Origin: Burkholderiaceae bacterium
GTDB taxonomy: Bacteria; Pseudomonadota; Gammaproteobacteria; Burkholderiales; Burkholderiaceae
Assembly: GCA_022701845.1 (NCBI GenBank)
Contig: JAKONS010000003.1
Location: forward strand, 1-16,597
DNA length: 16,597 bases
Direction of reading: 5' to 3'
Shown one piece after another: positions 7,322-14,807 of this stretch. The translations under genes were made by a program, and so were the position numbers. Below the pieces are notes generated by a model. The model was not told the DNA's origin and searched no databases. It was given only the letters and a program-made list of their open reading frames with translations. Within the stretch, counting starts at the first letter, position 1. Each line of letters starts with the position of its first letter.

Positions 7322-8218
7322 ATGTCCACCGCTTTTCCCGACGCCTTCTTGCGTCCGAGCCCGCTGGACGCCGCCGCATCGGCCGCCGGCAATCTCGCCG
7401 TGATGCAGGCACTGCGCGCGCAGCACCTGCGGGTGGTGTTCCAGCCGCAGTACGCACTGCCGACGCTGCAGCTGTGCGGCTTCGAGGCCCTGGTCCGCCT
7501 CGGCGTGGGCGATGCCGACGACGGTGGCGAGTGGCTCACGCCGGAGCGCTTCCTGCCGCTGGCGCAGGCCGCCGGCCTGATGGGGGCGCTGACGCTCTTC
7601 ATGGCCGAATCGGCCTGCCGTGCACTGAAGGCCTGGCGCGACAGCGGGCACGCGCCGGTCTTCATCGCGGTCAACATCGAGCCCGACGATCTGGCCGACG
7701 TGCTCTTCGCGCCGCGCATCTGCGGGCTGCTGGCCGCCTACGGCATCGGCCCGGGGCAACTGCAGATGGAACTGGTGGAGCGCAACGCGCTGCACGGCGG
7801 CGACACCGCGCACACCAACATCCGGCTGCTGCGCGCGGCCGGCGTGCGCATGGCGATGGACGATTTCGGCACCGGGCACTCGAGCCTGTCGCACCTCTCG
7901 GACATCCCCTTCGACATCGTCAAGATCGACAAGACCTTCCTGGCGCGCATACCGTCCGACGCCCTGGCCTGCACCCTCATGACCAGCGTCATCAACATGT
8001 GCCTGGCGCTGCGCAAGGAGGTGGTCGTCGAAGGCGTGGAATGCGATGCGCAACTGCACTGGCTGGCCCGCTTGCGCTGGCACTGGGTGCGGGTGCAGGG
8101 CAACCGGCTGTCGTATCCGATGTCGCAAACGGAGGCGGGCGATTCGATCCCCCGCCACGCGTCTTCGCTGCGGCCGTTCGCCGCCGGTGCCAGGGGGCAG
8201 GCGACCGATGCGCGGTGA
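7322..8218 (+). CDS. Standalone EAL-domain c-di-GMP phosphodiesterase
   Basis: A 298-residue protein made almost entirely of one EAL domain, which hydrolyses cyclic di-GMP to pGpG and lowers the signal. Catalytic and metal-binding positions look intact: Gln41 (VVFQPQ), Glu55 in FEALVRL, Asn118 (IAVNIE), Glu150 and Glu153 (MELVER). Asp180-Asp181 lie in MDDFGTGHSSLSHL, Lys201 in IVKID, Glu237 and Glu240 in VVEGVEC, and Gln259 in VQG. There is no GGDEF, receiver, PAS or membrane segment, so input must come from another protein. ATG 7322 follows a good AAGGAAG (7311-7317). The C-terminal ~30 residues look unstructured. Its place between a LytTR regulator and a hybrid kinase suggests a signalling role, but no partner is proven. 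Confidence 0.93.
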   Translation: MSTAFPDAFLRPSPLDAAASAAGNLAVMQALRAQHLRVVFQPQYALPTLQLCGFEALVRLGVGDADDGGEWLTPERFLPLAQAAGLMGALTLFMAESACRALKAWRDSGHAPVFIAVNIEPDDLADVLFAPRICGLLAAYGIGPGQLQMELVERNALHGGDTAHTNIRLLRAAGVRMAMDDFGTGHSSLSHLSDIPFDIVKIDKTFLARIPSDALACTLMTSVINMCLALRKEVVVEGVECDAQLHWLARLRWHWVRVQGNRLSYPMSQTEAGDSIPRHASSLRPFAAGARGQATDAR

Positions 8219-8340
8219 ACCGCCCCAGGACGCCGGCGCCGGCGAACAGCCGTCCGCGCAGCGGGCAAGCCCTCGCGGCGATGGCGGACGTCTGCGGTAT
8301 AAGAACCATCACCCGTCCCGAACCCAGCTACGCCGCCGCC

Positions 8341-8970
8341 ATGCGAAATATTCTGGATTCCGGCAAGCCATCGTCGCCCGCCGCCGCCGCACCGTCCGCG
8401 CACCAAAAAAACGGGCTGACCGGTTGGCGAGCCGCGCTGGCCCTGACCGTCGGGCCTGCGGGGCAGGCGCGGCACACCCACGATGTCCATGCGGTGCTCA
8501 ACCTGCTCAACCGTTCGGTCGGCAGCGAGTGCCCGGCCGCGCGGGAACAGCTGGCCGGCCGTCTGGCCGACTACCTGGCCGCGGTGCACCGGGTGCAGTC
8601 CGGGCCCTGGGTCACCCTGTCGGGGCTGTGCGAATGGACCCGCAGCTATGCGGCGATGCGCTACCTGATGGTCGATGCGGTCGAGCCCCGGGTCGACTGC
8701 GGCGAGGACGACATCGGCCTGCGCACCGGGCAGGCGGCCGACATGATGGCGTTCCTGCAGCATGCCGTGGAATGCCTGCTCGCCGGATACACGCCGTGGC
8801 TGGCGCTGTCGATCGGCCGACCGGCCTGGCGGCAGGTCGAGATCGGCCTGACGACCGGCCCGGTCGACGGCCCGCAGGACATGGCCTCGGCGGGCTGGCA
8901 GCGCGCTGGCGACGGCTTCTTCCGATCGGCCCGTTTCACCGCCATCGTGCGGACACTTCCACGGCGCTGA
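8341..8970 (+). CDS. Degenerate LytS-type histidine kinase-like protein (pseudo-kinase candidate)
   Basis: A 209-residue protein with no clear function by annotation. By eye it aligns with the LytS-type histidine kinase region. VHAVLNLLN (His50, Asn54, Asn57) fits the phospho-acceptor box PHFLFNTLN. VTLSGLCEWTRSY (91-103) fits the linker V.LSEELE..R.Y, and FLQHAVECLL (138-147) fits the N-box LLQPLVENAI, with the essential Asn replaced by Cys145. No DxGxG box follows, and the protein ends soon after. ATP binding is therefore unlikely. It could be a phosphotransfer or adaptor protein, or a decaying kinase. ATG 8341 is chosen; ATG 8281 is an in-frame alternative adding 20 residues. No membrane segment is seen. 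Confidence 0.7.
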   Translation: MRNILDSGKPSSPAAAAPSAHQKNGLTGWRAALALTVGPAGQARHTHDVHAVLNLLNRSVGSECPAAREQLAGRLADYLAAVHRVQSGPWVTLSGLCEWTRSYAAMRYLMVDAVEPRVDCGEDDIGLRTGQAADMMAFLQHAVECLLAGYTPWLALSIGRPAWRQVEIGLTTGPVDGPQDMASAGWQRAGDGFFRSARFTAIVRTLPRR

Positions 8971-8990
8971 AACGCCCCTCCTTCTCCCGT

Positions 8991-9006
8991 CCGACCGCCC
9001 GGTCGG
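8991..9006 (+). other. Hairpin in the leader of the hybrid kinase gene
   Basis: CCGACC (8991-8996) and GGTCGG (9001-9006) form a 6-bp stem around a GCCC loop in the 82-base gap before the kinase gene. It ends just before an in-frame ATG at 9008. It may be a weak terminator of the upstream gene or may affect initiation; no U-tract follows. Confidence 0.25.
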
Positions 9007-9052
9007 CATGCGTCGGCACGTCGGGCAGGGCCCGGCGGAACAACGGATCCGT

Positions 9053-10855
9053 ATGAGCTTCTCCCGACGCACCCGCGCCCAGGCCCCGACCGACAACACC
9101 TGGCGCACCGAAGCCGACAACGACCTGCGCGTGGCGCAATCGGTCGCCCTGGTGCGCCACATGCCGGTGGTGGTCGTCGGCAACGGCGTCGGCATGCTGA
9201 TCGGCGCGTTCGCCCTGCACGGCCACTGGCCGTGGACCGCGCTCGCGCCGATGCTGTTCGGCATGGCCTATCTGCTGATGCCGGTCGCCCTCAACTGGTG
9301 GCGGCTGCGCAGCCGCGGGCGGCCGGCCACGGTCTCGGCCGGCTACCTGCGCCGGCAGATCGCCTATTCGGCCGCCATGGGCTGCTTCTGGGCGGGCAGC
9401 ATCGTCTACTACCTGCCGGGTGCGGATTTCGGCGTCACCAGCTTCGTGGTGCTCGGCGCCGGCTTCCTGGCCCTGGGCGCCTGCGCCACCCTGCATGTGC
9501 TGCCCCAGGCGGCGCTCGCCTATGCGATGCCGGTGCTGGTGGCGGCGCTCTATTGCAGCATGCGGGCCAGCGGCGGCGATTCCGGCCTGCTGGTGGCGCT
9601 GGTGGCGCTGATGGGCGGCTCGACGGTGTGGATCCTCTGGGGCAACTGGTCGAATTTCCGCGAAGTCGTTCGCCTCATCCAGGACAAGTCGATCCTGCTG
9701 CAGCAAGCCGAGTCGGTGCGCCGGTCGGAGGAAGAGTTCGTCGAGAACCTCAACCACGAGATGCGCAACGCGCTCACCTCGGTCATCGGCTATTTCGACG
9801 TCGCCTCGAACCCCGAGCTGTCGCGCCAGGAGCACCGGGAGCTGATCGAGCACGCACGCGAAACCGGCGGCCTGCTGCAGGTGCTGCTGAGCGACCTGCT
9901 CGACGTCGGCCGGCTCAACGCCGGCCGCACCCGCCTGCAGCTGGCACCGTTCTCGCTGCGGCAGCTGGTGCGCACCTCGGTCATCTCGGCGTCCTCGACC
10001 ATCAACGGCCGCGACCTGCATGTGCGCACCGATGTCGACGTGTCGGTGCCGGAGGTGCTCATCGGCGATGCGGCGCGGCTGCAGCAGATCCTGCTCAACC
10101 TGATCGGCAATGCGCTGAAGGCGATGGACACCGGCACGGTGATGGTGCAGGCCTGCTACCGCGGCTCCTTCAACCCGCTGCTCGAGATCACCGTCAGCGA
10201 CGACGGGCCGGGTATTCCGGTGGAGCGGCAGAAGTCGCTCTTCAACCGCTTCTCGCGCGTCTCCGACGTGCCGTCGTCCACCGGGTCGACCATCGGCGGC
10301 TGGGGGCTGGGCCTGAGCATCTGCGCAGCGCTGGTCGAACTGATGCGCGGCGACATCAAGGTGGCCAGCGAGCCCGGCAACGGTGCCGCCTTCACGCTGC
10401 GCCTGCAGCTCAACGAAGAGCGCCGGCGGCTGCCCCGCAGCGAGCGGGCCGCCGCCACCGTCGCCCCGCCAAAGTCGGTCGACTACAGCGCGCTCGAGGT
10501 GCTGGTGGTCGACGACACCGCGGCCAACCGGCTCATCCTGCGCAAGATGCTGCAGGCGCTGGGCTGCCGGGTCGAGGTGGCCGGCGACGGCGGCGACGCG
10601 GTGCGCCTGTGCACCGAGAAGCGCTTCAACCTGGTCTTCATGGATCTCGAACTGGGCGAGATGGACGGCCTGACCGCCACCCGGCTGATCCGCGCGCTGC
10701 CGGGCACCCACGGCCAGATGGCGATCGTCGCCATCACCGGTTTCGCGGACATGGAGCGGATGGTGGCCATCCAGGAGGCCGGCATGAACGACCAGGTGCT
10801 CAAGCCGATACGGCTCGACACCGTGGCTTCCGTCCTGAAGAAATGGGCGCGATGA
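9053..10855 (+). CDS. Membrane hybrid histidine kinase with C-terminal receiver
   Basis: A 600-residue hybrid sensor kinase. The first ~200 residues hold about six hydrophobic helices with short loops and no large periplasmic domain, suggesting it senses something in or near the membrane. Then come a HisKA box with phospho-acceptor His235 (ENLNHEMRNALT), N-box Asn353 (LIGNALKAM), G1 box SDDGPGIP (Asp383 onward) and G2 box GGWGLGLSICAAL. A receiver follows with VVDD, phospho-acceptor Asp531 (VFMDLELGEMDG) and VLKPI. There is no Hpt domain, so an external phosphotransfer protein is expected. ATG 9053 gives a typical cytoplasmic N-terminus; in-frame ATG 9008 would add 15 residues. Neither has a strong Shine-Dalgarno. 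The methyltransferase gene starts 7 bases after its stop. Confidence 0.92.
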   Translation: MSFSRRTRAQAPTDNTWRTEADNDLRVAQSVALVRHMPVVVVGNGVGMLIGAFALHGHWPWTALAPMLFGMAYLLMPVALNWWRLRSRGRPATVSAGYLRRQIAYSAAMGCFWAGSIVYYLPGADFGVTSFVVLGAGFLALGACATLHVLPQAALAYAMPVLVAALYCSMRASGGDSGLLVALVALMGGSTVWILWGNWSNFREVVRLIQDKSILLQQAESVRRSEEEFVENLNHEMRNALTSVIGYFDVASNPELSRQEHRELIEHARETGGLLQVLLSDLLDVGRLNAGRTRLQLAPFSLRQLVRTSVISASSTINGRDLHVRTDVDVSVPEVLIGDAARLQQILLNLIGNALKAMDTGTVMVQACYRGSFNPLLEITVSDDGPGIPVERQKSLFNRFSRVSDVPSSTGSTIGGWGLGLSICAALVELMRGDIKVASEPGNGAAFTLRLQLNEERRRLPRSERAAATVAPPKSVDYSALEVLVVDDTAANRLILRKMLQALGCRVEVAGDGGDAVRLCTEKRFNLVFMDLELGEMDGLTATRLIRALPGTHGQMAIVAITGFADMERMVAIQEAGMNDQVLKPIRLDTVASVLKKWAR

Positions 10856-10862
10856 TCGGCCC

Positions 10863-11666
10863 ATGCCGATCCGCCCACCGTCCCCCCGCGCGTCTGCCGG
10901 GTCTGCCCGGTCTCGCCAGCTGCCGCGGCTGCCCTGGCCGCTGCCCGCGCTGCTGACCTGGACCGCCTGCTGGGTGTGCTGGCTCGGCCTGCGCGCGGTC
11001 GGCCTGCCGCCCTGGACCGCGCTGATCACCGCCAGCGCCCTCGGCGCCCTGAGCGCTACCGCGCAACAGCGCCGCTGGCGGCGGCTGCTGGTGGCCGCGG
11101 GCTATCCGCTGTCGTTCGCGGTGCTGGGCAGCGCCGGGGTGCCGGCCTGGGCCTGGCTGCTGCCGCTGGCGCTGCTGGCCCTGGTGTACCCGGTGCGCGC
11201 CTGGAGCGACGCTCCCTTGTTTCCCACCCCGCACGGCGCCCTGGCGGGCCTGCCGGCCGCCGCGCCGCTGGCGGCCGATGCGGTGGTGCTGGATGCCGGC
11301 TGCGGCCTGGGCGACGGCCTGGTCGCCTTGCGGGCGGCCTATCCGCGCGCGCGCCTGCGCGGCACCGAATGGAGCTGGCCGCTGCGTCTGGCCTGCGCCC
11401 TGCGTTGCCCGTGGGCGCGGGTGCGGCAGGGCGACATCTGGCGCGACGACTGGAGCGGCTGCGACATGGTCTACCTGTTCCAGCGCCCCGAGAGCATGGG
11501 CCGCGCGGCGACCAAGGCGGTGGTGGAGATGCGGCCCGGCAGCTGGCTGGTGAGCCTGGAATTCCCGCTGCCCGAACAGCATCCGTCGCTGCAGCCGGTG
11601 GCGGTGCAAGGCAGCGGCGACAAGCCGGTCTGGGCCTACCGGCGGGTGAGCGCGCCGGGCCGCTAG
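10863..11666 (+). CDS. Membrane-anchored class I SAM methyltransferase, FAM173-like
   Basis: A 267-residue protein. The N-terminal ~112 residues hold three to four hydrophobic helices (about 27-48, 50-66, 75-92, 95-112). A class I methyltransferase core follows: motif I VVLDAGCGLGDG (Asp144-Gly152), acidic Glu169 after strand 2 (GTEWS) and QGDIW as motif II. The run CDMVYLFQRPESM and SWLVSLEFPLP resembles FAM173-type lysine methyltransferases, which methylate mitochondrial ADP/ATP carrier or ATP synthase c-subunit; the bacterial target is not known to me. It follows the hybrid kinase by 7 bases and is probably co-transcribed. It ends in a CTAG shared with the convergent oxidase gene. Confidence 0.82.
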   Translation: MPIRPPSPRASAGSARSRQLPRLPWPLPALLTWTACWVCWLGLRAVGLPPWTALITASALGALSATAQQRRWRRLLVAAGYPLSFAVLGSAGVPAWAWLLPLALLALVYPVRAWSDAPLFPTPHGALAGLPAAAPLAADAVVLDAGCGLGDGLVALRAAYPRARLRGTEWSWPLRLACALRCPWARVRQGDIWRDDWSGCDMVYLFQRPESMGRAATKAVVEMRPGSWLVSLEFPLPEQHPSLQPVAVQGSGDKPVWAYRRVSAPGR

Positions 11667-13090
11667 AGCGCGAAGATCTTTCCCGGATTCATGATGTTCT
11701 GCGGATCGAGCGCGCGCTTCAGGGTGCGCATCATCTCGACCGCGCCGGCACCGGCCTCGTCGAGCAGGAAGCCCATCTTGTGCAGCCCGATGCCGTGCTC
11801 GCCGGTGCAGGTGCCTTCCAGCCGCAGCGCACGCGCCACCAGGGCGTCGCTCAGGGCTTCGGCGCGGGCGCGCTCGTCGGCGCTGGCCGGATCGATCAGA
11901 TAGCCGAAGTGGAAGTTGCCGTCGCCCACATGGCCGACGAGGAAGTAGGGGATGCCGCTGGCATCGGCCTCGGTCACCGAATCGAGCAAACAGTCGGCCA
12001 GGCGCGAGATCGGCACGCAGGTGTCGGTGGCCACCACCCGGCAGCCCGGGCGCGACTGCACCGCGGCGAAATACGCGTTGTGGCGGGCCGTCCAGAGCCG
12101 GGTGCGTTCCTCGGGCGTGGTGGCCCATTCGAAGCCGGCGCCGTCGTGGTCGGCGGCGATCTCCTGCACCGTGGCCGCCTGCTCGGCCACGCTGCCGGGC
12201 GAGCCGTGGAATTCCATCAGCAGCATCGGCGACTCGGGCAGGGCGAGGTGCGAGTGGCGGTTGACCATGCGCACCGTGTTGGCGTCGATCAGCTCGACCC
12301 GGGCGATCGGCACGCCCATCTGGATCGTCTGGATGGTGCTGCGCACCGCCGCCTCGATGCTCGGGAAGGAGCACACCGCCGCCGACACCGCCTCGGGCAG
12401 CGGGTACAGGCGCAGGGTCACCTCGGTCACCACGCCCAGCGTGCCCTCGCTGCCGACGAACAGCCGGGTCAGGTCGTAGCCCGCCGCCGACTTGCGCGCC
12501 CGGGTGCCGGTGCGCAGGGTCTCGCCGGCGGCCGTCACCACTTCCAGCGCCAGCACGTTCTCGCGCATGGTGCCGTAGCGCACCGCGTTCGTGCCCGAGG
12601 CGCGGGTGGCCACCATGCCGCCGATGGAGGCGTCGGCGCCCGGGTCGATCGGAAAGAACAGCCCGCTGTCCTTGATCTGCTCGTTGAGCTGCTTGCGGGT
12701 GATGCCGGGCTGCACCGTCACCGTCAGGTCGTCGGCGTCGAGGCGCAGCAGCCGGTTCATGCGCAGCACGTCCAGGCTGATGCCGCCCTGCACCGCCAGC
12801 AGGTGGCCCTCCAGCGAGGAGCCGCTGCCGAAGGGAATCACCGGCACGCCGTGGGCCGCCGCCAGCCGCACCGCATCGGCGACATCGGCGGTGCTCTCGG
12901 CGAACACCACCGCGGCGGGCGGCGCGATGTCGTAGGCGGATTCGTCGCGCCCGTGCTGCTCGCGCACCGCCTGCGCGGCCGAATAGCGGGTGGCGCCGAA
13001 GCGCTCCTGCAGCGCGTCGAGCAGGGCCTGCGGCACCGGGCGGGGCGCGCATTCGGGCAACAGGTGGGTGCGGGTGGCGGGAGCGTTCAC
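11663..13090 (-). CDS. FAD-linked oxidase, D-lactate dehydrogenase (cytochrome)/GlcD type
   Basis: A 475-residue PCMH-type flavoprotein that oxidises a 2-hydroxy acid, most likely D-lactate or glycolate, passing electrons to the respiratory chain. The FAD-binding half has PFGSGSSLEG (about residues 85-95), DPGADASIGGMVATRASGTNAVRYGTM and FVGSEGTLGVVTEVTLRL. The C-terminal substrate half has VGHVGDGNFHFGY (about 383-395) and CTGEHGIGLHKMG (about 427-439), ending DPQNIMNPGKIFAL. No Fe-S or heme domain is attached, which favours the single-chain D-lactate dehydrogenase type over the glycolate oxidase complex; neighbouring glcE/glcF genes are absent. Start ATG 13088-13090 is followed closely by the divergent cobalamin gene. 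Substrate is inferred from family only. Confidence 0.92.
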   Translation of the reverse strand: MNAPATRTHLLPECAPRPVPQALLDALQERFGATRYSAAQAVREQHGRDESAYDIAPPAAVVFAESTADVADAVRLAAAHGVPVIPFGSGSSLEGHLLAVQGGISLDVLRMNRLLRLDADDLTVTVQPGITRKQLNEQIKDSGLFFPIDPGADASIGGMVATRASGTNAVRYGTMRENVLALEVVTAAGETLRTGTRARKSAAGYDLTRLFVGSEGTLGVVTEVTLRLYPLPEAVSAAVCSFPSIEAAVRSTIQTIQMGVPIARVELIDANTVRMVNRHSHLALPESPMLLMEFHGSPGSVAEQAATVQEIAADHDGAGFEWATTPEERTRLWTARHNAYFAAVQSRPGCRVVATDTCVPISRLADCLLDSVTEADASGIPYFLVGHVGDGNFHFGYLIDPASADERARAEALSDALVARALRLEGTCTGEHGIGLHKMGFLLDEAGAGAVEMMRTLKRALDPQNIMNPGKIFAL

Positions 13091-13157
13091 GGGCGGTCTC
13101 CGGTGCGGCGGGCCCTACGATAGAACCCGATCGATTTTTGGAACAGAGGAGCATGCC
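13091..13157. promoter_or_regulatory. Divergent promoter gap between the FAD oxidase and the cobalamin adenosyltransferase
   Basis: Only 67 bases separate the two divergent starts, so promoters for both genes probably lie here or overlap the genes. A -10-like TACGAT (plus strand) occurs in TACGATAGAACC, but no good -35 box was found. AGGAG (13147-13151) is the Shine-Dalgarno of the plus-strand gene. The gap is far too short for a cobalamin riboswitch. Confidence 0.45.
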
Positions 13158-13733
13158 ATGGGACAACGCCTGACGCAGATCGCCACCCGCACCGGCGACG
13201 ACGGCACCACCGGACTCGGAGACAACACCCGGGTGCCGAAAGACCACCTGCGGGTGCACGCCATGGGCGATGTCGACGAGCTCAATTCCAGCATCGGCGT
13301 GCTGCTGGCCGAGCCGGCGCTGCCCGGCGCGGTGCGGGCGTTGCTGGTGGAGGTGCAGCACCACCTGTTCGACCTCGGCGGCGAGCTGGCGATGCCCGGC
13401 TACACGCTGCTCAAGGACGACGCGCTGCTGCACCTCGACGAAGCGCTGGCGCAGCACAACGCCACGCTGCCGCCGCTGGCCGAATTCATCCTGCCGGCCG
13501 GCACCCGCGCCGCGTCGCTGGCGCATGTCTGCCGCACCGTGGCCCGGCGCGCCGAGCGCGCGGTGGTGGCGCTGGCCGCCGGTGACGCGGTGCGCACCGC
13601 CCCGCAGCGCTACCTGAACCGGCTGAGCGATCTGCTGTTCGTGCTGGCCCGGGTGCTCAACCGGCAGGACGGCGGCGACGACGTCTACTGGAAGAGCGAA
13701 CGCCTGGCGCGCCTGGACGCCGCAGGCGACTGA
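13158..13733 (+). CDS. PduO-type cob(I)alamin adenosyltransferase
   Basis: A 191-residue ATP:co(I)rrinoid adenosyltransferase of the PduO/MMAB type, transferring the 5'-deoxyadenosyl group from ATP to cob(I)alamin to make adenosylcobalamin. The N-terminal ATP loop TRTGDDGTTGLG (about residues 11-22) and MGDVDELNSSIG are diagnostic. VCRTVARRAERAVV and YLNRLSDLLFVLAR give the family's active-site and trimer helices, ending in W. ATG 13158 is supported by AGGAG with 6-base spacing; an in-frame open region upstream is not family-like. It is divergent from the FAD oxidase and convergent, with an 18-base gap, with the CysB-type gene. No adenosylcobalamin enzyme or microcompartment gene lies nearby, so this is probably a general cofactor step. 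Confidence 0.95.
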   Translation: MGQRLTQIATRTGDDGTTGLGDNTRVPKDHLRVHAMGDVDELNSSIGVLLAEPALPGAVRALLVEVQHHLFDLGGELAMPGYTLLKDDALLHLDEALAQHNATLPPLAEFILPAGTRAASLAHVCRTVARRAERAVVALAAGDAVRTAPQRYLNRLSDLLFVLARVLNRQDGGDDVYWKSERLARLDAAGD

Positions 13734-13751
13734 GCACCGCCCCGGCCCGCC

Positions 13752-14699
13752 TCAGATGTCGTAGTGCGCGGTCGAGCCCGGCGCATCGCCCAGCGCCTGC
13801 TCCACCACCCGGCGCGCCAGCGTCGGCGCGAAGCACTCGATGAACGAATACACATAGCCGCGCAGATAGCTGCCGCGCCGCAATGCCAGCTTGGTCAGGT
13901 TGATGCCGAACAGATGGCCGGCATCCAGCGCCCGCAGCCCGGTGTCGCGCTCGGCCTCGTAGGCGATCGAGGCGACGATGCCCACGCCCATGCCCAGCTC
14001 GACATAGGCCTTGATCACGTCGGCATCCATCGCCGACAGCACGATCTCCGGCTGCAGGCCGTGCTGGGAGAAGGCCACGTCGATGTGCGGCCGGCCGGTG
14101 AAGCCGGTGTCGTAGGTGATCAGCGGATAGCGCGACAGCCGCTCCAGCGTCAGCGGCCCCTCCAGCAGGTCGTGGCCCGGCTGCACCACCGCCGAGTGGG
14201 TCCAGCGGTAGCAGGGCAGGGCGACCAGGCCCTCGTAGCGGTCGAGTGCCTCGGTGGCGATGCCGACATCGGCCTCGCCCGCCATCAGCATCTCGGCCAC
14301 CTGCTGGGGCGAGCCCTGGCGCAGATGCAGCCGCACATGCGGGAACAGGCCGCGGAATTCCTGCACCGCGCCGGGCAGGGCGTAGCGGGCCTGGGAGTGG
14401 GTGGCGGCGATCACCAGCTGGCCGCTCTTCTGCGCCACGAATTCCTGTGCGGCGGTGCGCAGGTTGCCGCTGTCCTGCAGCAGCCGCTCGATCACCGGCA
14501 GCACATGGGCGCCCGGCTCGGTCATGCCGGTCAGGCGCTTGCCGGAGCGCACGAACAGCGCGATGCCCAGCTCTTCCTCCAGCTCGCGGATCTGCCGGCT
14601 GACGCCCGGCTGCGAGGTGTGCAGCACATGCGCCACGTCGGTGAGGTTGAAGCCGCAACGCACGGCTTCGCGCACGGAGCGCAGTTGCTGGAAGTTCAT
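13752..14699 (-). CDS. cysB: CysB-family LysR-type transcriptional regulator
   Basis: A 315-residue LysR-type regulator of the CysB/Cbl branch, which controls sulfate and organosulfur assimilation in response to O-acetylserine/N-acetylserine or sulfate. The N-terminal HTH is typical (MNFQQLRSVREAV, LHTSQPGVSRQIRELEEELG). The effector domain carries the CysB signature ATHSQARYALP with Thr100 and Gln103, LPCYRWTHSAVV, YDTGFTGRPHID, and DADVIKAYVELGMGVGIVAS. The C-terminus ends ALGDAPGSTAHYDI. ATG 14697-14699 starts at the family's MNFQQLR; an upstream in-frame ATG would add 15 unlike residues. The thioesterase gene is upstream on the same strand with a 108-base gap holding a candidate promoter. 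No sulfate-assimilation gene lies in the window. Confidence 0.93.
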   Translation of the reverse strand: MNFQQLRSVREAVRCGFNLTDVAHVLHTSQPGVSRQIRELEEELGIALFVRSGKRLTGMTEPGAHVLPVIERLLQDSGNLRTAAQEFVAQKSGQLVIAATHSQARYALPGAVQEFRGLFPHVRLHLRQGSPQQVAEMLMAGEADVGIATEALDRYEGLVALPCYRWTHSAVVQPGHDLLEGPLTLERLSRYPLITYDTGFTGRPHIDVAFSQHGLQPEIVLSAMDADVIKAYVELGMGVGIVASIAYEAERDTGLRALDAGHLFGINLTKLALRRGSYLRGYVYSFIECFAPTLARRVVEQALGDAPGSTAHYDI

Positions 14700-14742
14700 G
14701 GGCAGACACGGTGGGCGCACCGGGGAAACCCGGCGGCGCCGC

Positions 14743-14772
14743 ATTATTCGGCCGCATCTACCCCATCAGGAA
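14743..14772 (-). promoter_or_regulatory. Candidate promoter of the CysB-type gene
   Basis: On the minus strand TTCCTG (14767-14772) is followed after 18 bases by AATAAT (14743-14748), about 40 bases before the start codon. The gap is unusually AT-rich just upstream (ATAAGAAACC, CTTTTTATTCG), which may be a regulator binding region. Supported only by box similarity and position. Confidence 0.35.
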
Positions 14773-14807
14773 CGAATAAAAAGTTGGTTTCTTATGCGCC
14801 AGACCGA

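Noticed and set aside
8231..8244. CGCCGGCGCCGGCG palindrome between the EAL and pseudo-kinase genes
   Set aside because: Low-complexity GC repeat expected by chance at this composition, with no adjacent feature.
8936..11029. Long minus-strand open frame opposite the hybrid kinase
   Set aside because: Antisense shadow of the kinase; rich in His/Gln/Arg repeats typical of such shadows.
13091..13157. Possible cobalamin riboswitch before the adenosyltransferase
   Set aside because: The 67-base gap is too short for a cobalamin riboswitch and lacks its conserved core.
10800..13526. Very long (908-codon) minus-strand open frame
   Set aside because: It covers the oxidase gene in another frame and runs antisense to others; the translation is low-complexity Ala/Arg/Gly-rich without domains.
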